Shown here: positions 56,972 through 64,000 of the stretch, piece after piece
Layout: every line of letters begins with the position of its first letter
Position numbering within the stretch: the first letter of the stretch is position 1
Source: Botrytis cinerea B05.10
Lineage: Eukaryota; Ascomycota; Leotiomycetes; Helotiales; Sclerotiniaceae
Length of the DNA stretch: 64,000 nucleotides
Reading direction: 5' to 3'
NCBI RefSeq assembly: GCF_000143535.2
Contig: NC_037317.1
Coordinates: 2,356,001-2,420,000 of the forward strand
Translations under genes and position numbers: made by a program
The notes under the pieces: generated by a model
Database searches by the model: none
Seen by the model: the letters and a program-made list of their open reading frames with translations, nothing else
Told to the model about the DNA's origin: nothing

Positions 56972-58076
56972 ATGGCGTCCAAGTTCTGGCCTAAAGGTGG
57001 TCTTCCAGGTATCCTACATCATTATGTGAGCATTACTGTCTGCAAATGAAGGGTAATTCAATTAACATGCCCTGTAGACCGAAACCCTCACAACATTCGA
57101 ATATACATCCGGCACCATCGCCAAACCCCACAGTCTTCTCTTCATCGGAGGCTTGGGAGATGGACTCGCAACCACCTCCTTCATGGCCGACATAGCTAAA
57201 GCCCTCCAACCCACCCCCTGGTCCCTCTTCACCCTCAATCTCTCATCCTCATACGCCCAATGGGGAACTTCTCACCTCGACCGTGATTCCGACGAAATAG
57301 CTGAATGTCTCCGCTACATCCAGGCCTACAAGCAGTCCAAATTTCCCCACAGCAAAACCATCCTCATGGGTCATTCGACCGGCTCCCAGGTCGTGCTTCA
57401 TTATTTACATAAACCCAACCCCCACACTACCACTCCCAAATTTGACCCTCATCTAAGTCACGTGAAGCGTCCCGTTCTCGACGGTGCAATCATGCAAGCA
57501 CCGATTTCCGATCGCGAGGCCATCCAATCGGTCCTCCAGGATGGACTTGGTAAGAGACCCGCCAGCGAATGTCAAGCTGCATTTCGACAAATCCAAGAAA
57601 TTGCAAAAGATGCTGCGAAACGTGATCAATCGATTGATATTCTTCTCCCCATGGCACTGACCTCGCAAATCGGCTACGGAACTACCCCGATTAGTTGTCG
57701 ACGATTCATGAGTCTGGCTAGTCCTAAGAGCCCGCAACAACCTGAGGAAGATGATTTGTTCAGCTCGGATTTGAGTGATGAGCACTTATCGAAAACGTTT
57801 GGAATGATTAAAGAGAGGGGTTTATTGCGGGATCAATTGGTTATTTTTTACTCGGGGGCTGATCAGGCAGTGCCGGATTGGGTGGATAAGGAGGCATTGT
57901 TGAAGAGGTGGAAGAATGCGGCGGATCATGGAGGAAAGGATAAGGTGTGGGATGATGAATTTACAGCCATCATTCCAGGAGCGAGTCATGCGTTGAGTAA
58001 TGATGATCAGGCGCCTGCGAGAGCGTTTTTGTGTCAGAGATTGATGGGTTATGTTCAGCGGATAGAGAAGAAGTGA
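56972..58076 (+). CDS. DUF1749 alpha/beta-hydrolase, SidJ-like siderophore esterase
   Basis: Two exons: 56972-57025 (18 codons, MASKFWPKGGLPGILHHY) and 57078-58076, giving 350 residues. It shows LLFIGGLGDGLATTSF, the nucleophile elbow ILMGHSTGSQVVLHYL (GHSTG), an acid region GADQAVPDWVDKEALL, and a C-terminal His in IPGASHALSND. This is the DUF1749 pattern. A. fumigatus SidJ, a member of that family, hydrolyses fusarinine-type siderophores inside the cell to release iron. Location next to a siderophore transporter with shared GATA-type sites supports the same role here. The ester substrate is not proved. Confidence 0.85.
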
Positions 58077-59015
58077 GGGGATGTGGAGATGGATGTTAAT
58101 TAATGCGATGTGTGTTTTTTGAATGCTAAGGGTTGTTTGTGTAAAATACAGCTACACGAATGATTTTGAGCTCGGTATTTATAGGAGATTTTGAGATTGC
58201 ATTGCGAATAATGTGAGTGATCTGGTATTTGAAAGGTAACGTTTGGCTGTTAGAGTCCCGAAAGAAAGACGGATATCGATGCCAAGTGGGATTGATCAAG
58301 TAGAGAGTCTGAAAAAGTTAATAAGTTCCAGCACTCTTGGAGTGAAGAATATATTATATGAGGGCGGTAAAACAAATGAGAGAGTTGAGTGTCAGCGGAG
58401 AGATTTCAATATCCCGAGGGCATGAATGAGGATAAAGTTGTCGATCCAAGTGCTGAGATTAGAGATGACAGGAGAAAAATGCGAATGCTTGATCATGTTG
58501 AAGTATGGTTCTTGACTCTTATCCATCCATCTGGAGAATATCATGTTCTGATATCATTCGACAAAGAAACGGCTCTTCATCCTCCATATCGAGATCAAGG
58601 CTATCTTTCTAGAAAATAGAACAAATAAACCAATTAATCAAACGAGTAATCTAGCCTCACACCGGCATTCTATATCTCAAAACCAAGCTATCAAGATGAA
58701 GATGTCAATTATTTGAGCTTCTAAAACCGAGAAGGCTTATATTTTGAAATCCGATTTCATAAAAATCTCTGGAAAATTAGTGGAACAACACAGGTTCGTG
58801 AAATAAAGAAATCAAATGTATTTATTGAGTGATGGATATCTGAGTATCTAATAAACCTCGCAAACTCCCTTCATGCGTGTATTCAAAGTCCCTCAGACCA
58901 ATAATGCAAACCCTCTGTTTAAGCTCTGGAAGCTTAGATAACGACCTCAAAGATTTAAATTCAACGTAAAGACCCCACAGATATTCTCAAAATTAGCCCA
59001 TAGTATCTTCAAAAG
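58077..59015. other. Gene-free stretch between convergent genes
   Basis: About 0.94 kb. A 76-codon frame at 58389-58619 has no recognisable feature. Otherwise A/T-rich. Confidence 0.4.
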
Positions 59016-60191
59016 CTACTTATCCTCATCGTTTTCATTATCCTCGGCACTTTTCTCCAATTGACCTAGTCGATTTTGCTTCTGGCTCCGGCGCACTGCC
59101 TCAAGACGAGGAACTATTGATCCGAGACGGAATGCCGGAGTAGTGTTTTCAATATACCGCTGATAGCTATGAGCATCAGGATGAGCATGCTGAAAAGTAC
59201 GAGAACCAGCCGAGTGGCCGAATCTACCAGGAGGAGTTCCACGTAAATCATGCATCCCTTGACGACGAAACATCGTCATGGTGACCGCAGCATCCAACTC
59301 CGTATTCGGGCGCGGAACTGAGATTTTCCGGTTATATTCGGGATAATCTTGCGCTACGAAGAGACTGTTTTCGTCGTCTTCGGGGGTGGGATCGCGGATC
59401 ATGAGTGGTTGGCGTGGTTGGAGACTGAGGGGTTGGTGGCAAACTCTTGGTGCGGTTGGAGGAGTAGATCTCGTGTGAGCTTCCGAGTCAATGGTCAGAA
59501 GAGGGAGTTGAGATTCGGGACGTCTAAGATGGCGTGAGGAGTGACGTGTTGTCGCATGTTCAGGGCGCGCGTGGCGGTATGTATCGGGAGCTTTGTATGG
59601 GTGAAAATGGCCATTTTTTGAGGAACCGGAGCGTGTTGGAAGGCTAGAATATCGTCTCTGAGCTATGCTTAAGCTTTCAAAGTGTGCTGAACGTCTTCCA
59701 GGAGCAGCATGGTCTGTCATGAAAGAATGGTTGGAAGTGTAACCTGAAGACTCTGTGGTGTTTTGGCGGGCAATGACTTCTTTTCGCTGTTCTACAGGGC
59801 TTGTTGTGCGTTTTCTGGATTGTTCTGCAGCAATCGGTAGAGGTGATGTTGTATCAACCCTCGGGTTGGCTTTCTTGACTCGAGATGATCTCGGTTGTCG
59901 ACCCGCACCACGCCGAGCAGCTTTCGCACTTGCCGCCAATATCCTAACGCGATCTTCGCCCCAATCTTTCTTGACAGTCTGATACCAATGCTCATAAAGC
60001 ATGTTTCCAGTATATTGTCTACGAGCTAGCTCTCTTTCATCCATATTACGCTGCATCATGACTGCGAGATCCGCCCATGACATACCTTTGTTAGGGTTGT
60101 ATGCGCCATCTTTACCATTAAAACGTGATTTGGTCATGACTTCGTGGACAAAATATTCCTGTTCTTCTGCACTCCAGAATTTACCCCCCAT
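59016..60191 (-). CDS. SANT/Myb-like DNA-binding domain protein
   Basis: Single exon, 391 residues. The N-terminus MGGKFWSAEEQEYFVHEVMTKSRF...MSWADLAVMMQ...YTGNMLYEHWYQTVKKDW has the spaced tryptophans of a Myb/SANT-like helix bundle (FWSAEE, SWADL, HWYQT). It is followed by a basic stretch (AKAARRGAGRQPRSSRVKK) that could be a nuclear signal or DNA contact. The remaining 280 residues are disordered, rich in Arg, Ser, His and Pro, with a charged C-terminus. A chromatin or transcription role is inferred. I know no characterised orthologue. Confidence 0.7.
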   Translation of the reverse strand: MGGKFWSAEEQEYFVHEVMTKSRFNGKDGAYNPNKGMSWADLAVMMQRNMDERELARRQYTGNMLYEHWYQTVKKDWGEDRVRILAASAKAARRGAGRQPRSSRVKKANPRVDTTSPLPIAAEQSRKRTTSPVEQRKEVIARQNTTESSGYTSNHSFMTDHAAPGRRSAHFESLSIAQRRYSSLPTRSGSSKNGHFHPYKAPDTYRHARPEHATTRHSSRHLRRPESQLPLLTIDSEAHTRSTPPTAPRVCHQPLSLQPRQPLMIRDPTPEDDENSLFVAQDYPEYNRKISVPRPNTELDAAVTMTMFRRQGMHDLRGTPPGRFGHSAGSRTFQHAHPDAHSYQRYIENTTPAFRLGSIVPRLEAVRRSQKQNRLGQLEKSAEDNENDEDK

Positions 60192-61879
60192 TTTGTCGTA
60201 ATGGTGAGTTGGATAGGGGAAGATGCTGTGGAATATGATAACCGAGGTTTATTGTGAAGGTATGTTGCGGTGATAGATTGTCAAGAGTGGTAAGTAACAA
60301 GAAGGTTCAGAGAGGCTCGACTTGTGTTAAAACATCCCATTCAAGATAATAAAAAGTTAAATTATGAATCAGAGGTAGTTTCAGTATCGTTGTAGTGTTT
60401 ACCCAGAAGCAAGCGTGGTCGGGTGATCGCAAGATTGAGTAACGTTCTGCTCTAGAGGCTCTCTTAGTTTTTCAACTCTGAAGAGATAAAGAGAACCTTG
60501 ATGGAGAGAATAGAGTGTTTTTGAGCAGTCAATAGAAGAAACTCGCCTTTCTCAGTAGGAAAAGAGAGAGGTCTAGGAAATTTCGCTAAGTTTGAGGGTC
60601 GAATGATCAAGAGACGTCTCGATATCCCGGATTTGAATCAAGTGTTGTCGTTGAGAGGAGATGAAATAAGTCTAAAAATTATGTAAAGTCATGTTAGCAA
60701 GACATCTTCGCTATTTCAAAGATTATTCATCAGAAAAGGAATGAAGGGGGTGAGTGAGTAGACGAAATTTCATACATTCTATATCATAAAGCTCGAGTGC
60801 AGGCAGTTCCAAAGATTATCTTAGTGTAAAACAATGTATACTGGTAGAAAATCAACCATACACGATTCCTGGATCGAATTTGACCACAGTAGTTCGATTC
60901 TTCGACGAAAATGGCACGTTCAAGATCGTAAGGTTGATTATAATGAGTATGAAGTAGATAAATCCCAGAAAGCTCTCCAAGGCTAATACACAATCAAAAG
61001 GCGTTGAGCAAGTGTTAAGGACGTTGAGAGTAGGTTGTAATGAGAGAGTTTAAAGGATGACGGATTCAAATGTGAGAGAGAAGGCAAAGTATGGTACTTA
61101 AAAGGGGGCCAGGGGCTAGTCACCAAGTGGTATGTTATGTCGAAAGTGAATTAAATTCTTCATCAGTCATAACATATGGGATGATTTTTCATATTCTTTT
61201 TGGATTTTGAGATGTTAAGTATGTAGCTAGTATTCACAAGCGAGGAAACGGAACTGTAGCCTCGAGCTGTCTATTGCATCACCGCGCAAGGATTATAGTT
61301 TCAAGGGAAATAACAGAGATTTCAATTCAAAATTTCAATAGCATCACAATCGGAAGACGTACTGACAGCGGCGCGAAGGTCAGTTAAAGCTATCACTCGA
61401 CTACTTGAAGCCTGAAGCGAGTATGGACTTTATGAAACAATAGAGTGTTGGCTGAAGTTTATTGCTTCGGGGGGGGGGGGGGGGGGGGGGGGCAGAACAG
61501 GCCATACAGAACCTAAATGAATATCGAGATTGACAAAAAATCGGGAATCAAGCAACTTGGCTTACATCTAAAAATGAAGCTGCAGCGCCAATATCGGCGT
61601 TATTGTATTTGGAACCAAAAGGCATGTTGCACTCTAGGCCACATAGCCGCAGCCAATACAGGATATATCTACCCGGTCTAGCGATTTGATATGAGTAGCC
61701 GGCGTTGCCTTATCATTTCATGTCTTGCTACACTGTGGAGAATAGTAAAACCATGTTGGAACTGGCATGCAACAAGATATATGGAATTTCAAGGCTTTGC
61801 TCGAAGACAATCTTGCATAGGACTTAAGATCATTATTTACACATTGTTGCTTCTTAAATCGTGGCAACAATGAGGCATC
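60192..61879. other. Long gene-free stretch with a G homopolymer
   Basis: About 1.7 kb. It contains a run of 24 G at 61469-61492. It likely includes a long 5' leader/promoter of the SANT gene (60192-61100 is rich in GAGAG/AAGATT-like purine tracts). No supported gene. Confidence 0.5.
61469..61492. repeat. Poly-G tract (24 G)
   Basis: An uninterrupted G run. Such a length is slippage-prone and its exact size may be a sequencing or assembly estimate. Confidence 0.9.
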
Positions 61880-62918
61880 TTATAAAGTTTTCATTAAATC
61901 GTTAACAGCTTTCGCAGCAAATCTCTTCCTCTCAGCTTCTGGCAAATCCGCACCCATATCTGTTTATGTCAGTATGTAATTCTCTCGATAATTAGATATC
62001 TCTTACCTTTGACGGCTTGCATTCTCAACATTAAAGCTTCAAGCTGCTCTACTCCATCCTCGTTCTCGGCTTCTTCTTCAGGGTTCGTCTTTTCGGAAGA
62101 CTCGCCATAAATTGCCTGCTTCATACCGAACATCTCCATTTCCAACTCAGCCGCTTCAATTCCGAATCCGATGCTTTTGCTATCATCGCCATCATCCTCA
62201 AAATCTTCGAGATCAATACCTTCCCCATCATCATCACCACCCTCCCATTCATTGGCTTCTAAAGCTTCCTTTAACCTCTCGATGCCCATGGGTTCTACAA
62301 GTGTCAACAATAAAACATTTAACTTCATTGTCATTGTTACTTTACCTGAGTATTCATTTCGACCTTTACTTTCAAAATCAATGAATTCAAAACCATGCTC
62401 CTGGCACAATCCCTCCCACTCGTCGAAGCTTTTCTCCAGGTATGGAGTCGTGGACTGTGGCATCGCTACGGCCAAACAAACACCATCCCAAGTATAACCA
62501 CAACCCTCCTTAACAACCTCGGCCACACTCTCCAAAAGAATCTTAAAAGCCTGTAACTCAGCTTCATCGACGGGCTTTCGGAAACATACAATAAAGGCAC
62601 CAAGAACCGTCAGAACTTCTCGAGCTTCTGGCGCTAAAAATTCCTTACACCATATTTCCGGCTCATGTATCTCATCAAGCCATATTGGAACACTTGCGGT
62701 GTAGTAATTGGTTTTGATAGACCAGTCATGGGTTACACCTGCAATGGAGTCCCCTGTGAGAGCAGGCGCAGAACCCGTGAGACCTGGAAAGATAAGTTAA
62801 TGTCCAAATTGTGTCTATAAGCATAAGTGGTATTCAAACCTTTCAACAAGTCTACAAGACCAGAATCTGGTCTACTGACAGCTAGAATACGCCGCGGATG
62901 TGAAATTTCCATCGCCAT
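61880..62918 (-). CDS. IRC6: Alpha/gamma-adaptin-binding p34-like protein (AAGAB/Irc6)
   Basis: Four exons as read: MAMEISHPRRILAVSRPDSGLVDLLK joins LTGSAPALTGDSIAGVTHDW after a 62-bp intron. The next exon runs to FEFIDFESKGRNEYS. A 51-bp stretch GTAAAG...TTGTAG then behaves as an in-frame intron before EPMGIERLKEALEANEW. The last exon encodes DMGADLPEAERKRFAAKAVNDLMKTL, with the stop at 61880. About 320 residues. The layout is a Ras-like degenerate G domain (ILAVSRPDSG start, VLGAFIVCFRKPVDEAEL), an acidic linker and a C-terminal helix with LPEAERKRFAAKAV, typical of AAGAB/Irc6. These chaperone AP-1/AP-2 adaptor assembly in clathrin transport. Confidence 0.85.
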
Positions 62919-63335
62919 GGTTGATTATATATGTCTTGGTCAGTCTAGGTCGGGAACACGAGTAAAAACAGTACCTAGGCTTGATTGATATTCTGTCGGA
63001 AGTTTCTTTGCCCGATCCGAAATTTAAAGTAGCATTATATCATTGGCTTATTTTCTTTGACATATATGAACAAATTCATTCGGATATACATCAATATGGA
63101 GAGGTATAGCAATTAATTTTAGAGATCGGATATATGCTCCTAATTGTTCTGCTCTAACTCAATTGCCAGTAAGGAAAAAGCCCTCCCCAATGTATGCTTG
63201 TGCGCTGGGTCATCCTCAATATTCGAGCCTTTGTAGCTCTCTTCTGCCCAGACTGGCTTTGCAATTTATCATAAGTTTTCCTCAAACGCCGACATTTGAA
63301 AAATTATTCTTTCGTTCACATATAATATGAACCTC
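62919..63335. other. Intergenic, no gene supported
   Basis: About 0.4 kb between two leftward genes, containing the IRC6 promoter and the SMD3 3' region. Confidence 0.4.
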
Positions 63336-63976
63336 TCAACCTCTTGGTGCTCCTCGTCCACTTGCTCTCGCCCTGCTAACTGTAGCCCTTCCTCTTGCCA
63401 ATCCGACACCTCTACCTCTAGTGTTTCTACTCCTGAACATGGGCGCGTTCCTGCAACAATTTACGTTAGCCTTGCCCACAGTGATATGTACAGCTCCGAA
63501 CATATGTATATCTGCTCTGGAGCTTCATCTTGGCTTCACTAACCTTAACATATCTGGAACAATAAAGAATCTCACGTGTGAGCCTCTGATGTATACTTGA
63601 TCCAAATGACTGACACGACCATCGCGCGCTGTGACAGTAATATCCTTAAGTTGAACGTTCATGTTGTCTTCCGCTACATTGATTTCGAATTAGCACCTCC
63701 ATTCTTTCCGATCTTGCGATTCGCGAGCTTGAAAAACGTAATAGGTAATCGTACCTTCCAAAAGCTTTCCACGGTAGACCTGACCGGTCGTGATCTCGAG
63801 AGTTACGACATGACCCTAGCAAACGGTAATCATCAGCAGAGAACATGGCAGACGTTATATGAGAAGAGAAACTTCGTTGGGCCTTGGTACACTGGACCTT
63901 GGAGCCTATAGGAAAGGAATGGACGAACTTGGGCCTCGTTCAAGAGCTTGATTGGTATTCCGATTGTGCTCGTCAT
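63336..63976 (-). CDS. SMD3: Small nuclear ribonucleoprotein core protein SmD3
   Basis: Four exons on the minus strand. Exon 1 (63976-63929) is [16 protein letters not shown]; its intron has the non-standard donor GTTCGT. Exon 2 encodes [20 protein letters not shown], exon 3 starts [21 protein letters not shown] and continues [21 protein letters not shown], and exon 4 is [37 protein letters not shown] (in parts). The Sm1 motif with DNMN and the Sm2 IRGSxVRF are intact. The Arg-Gly-rich tail is the usual site of arginine methylation. SmD3 is part of the heptameric ring on U1, U2, U4 and U5 snRNAs. About 128 residues, normal length. Confidence 0.95.
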
Positions 63977-64000
63977 AATTGCTAGAAATCAAATGTATCA

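Noticed and set aside
63597..63911. 104-codon plus-strand frame
   Set aside because: It overlaps exons and introns of SMD3 on the other strand; SmD3 motifs are decisive.
1..64000. tRNA genes, rRNA and CRISPR arrays
   Set aside because: Looking for TTCGA/TTCAA T-loops with acceptor pairing and for regularly spaced direct repeats gave no convincing case by eye; a tRNAscan run would be decisive.

Overview
The window is nuclear DNA of a filamentous ascomycete (Pezizomycotina). Genes are packed on both strands and carry many 45-170 bp GT..AG introns, often with CTRAY-like branch points. There are no bacterial operons, CRISPR arrays or rRNA, and I recognised no tRNA. The gene content (allantoate-permease-type MFS, siderophore transporter with SidJ-like esterase, Zn2Cys6 regulator, 2EXR and tubby-like proteins) fits a leotiomycete of the Botrytis/Sclerotinia type, but that genus guess is an impression, not a demonstration. 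Most CDS spans below are genomic spans containing introns; splice sites were read by eye and are stated in the evidence where I could fix them.

Layout. 0.1-16 kb: small membrane and disordered proteins, a YwbE-domain/zinc-finger protein, an eight-exon MFS transporter, a GPI-anchor de-N-acetylase (GPI12) and a SAM methyltransferase. 16-35 kb: core housekeeping genes: a mitochondrial PPR-like protein, LSM3, a GTPBP1-type GTPase, a disordered low-complexity protein, an NF-X1 zinc-finger SF1 helicase and the SAGA subunit SPT8. 35.5-49.5 kb: an accessory block with decayed genes (a G-alpha-like pseudogene, a 5'-truncated P450, a 2EXR pseudogene) mixed with intact-looking ones (Zn2Cys6 regulator, tubby-like protein, 2-oxoglutarate-type oxygenase, and a very divergent histone H3/CENP-A-like protein). 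49.8-58 kb: a tail-anchored inositol 5-phosphatase, then a siderophore transporter and a DUF1749 (SidJ-like) esterase embedded in repeated GATA-type ATCWGATAA/ATCWGATTA sites. 59-64 kb: a SANT/Myb-like protein, an AAGAB/IRC6-type adaptin-binding protein and the spliceosomal core protein SmD3.

How the genes work together. The clearest functional unit is the transporter plus esterase at 53.9-58.1 kb: one imports an iron-loaded siderophore and the other would hydrolyse it inside the cell, and both are flanked by sites resembling those of the iron regulator SreA. LSM3 and SMD3 both serve the spliceosome but are 44 kb apart. The most novel-looking item is the three-exon gene at 45666-46231. Its histone fold aligns with H3 over the C-terminal half, but it has an unusual short basic tail, a shortened alpha-N region and a longer loop 1.
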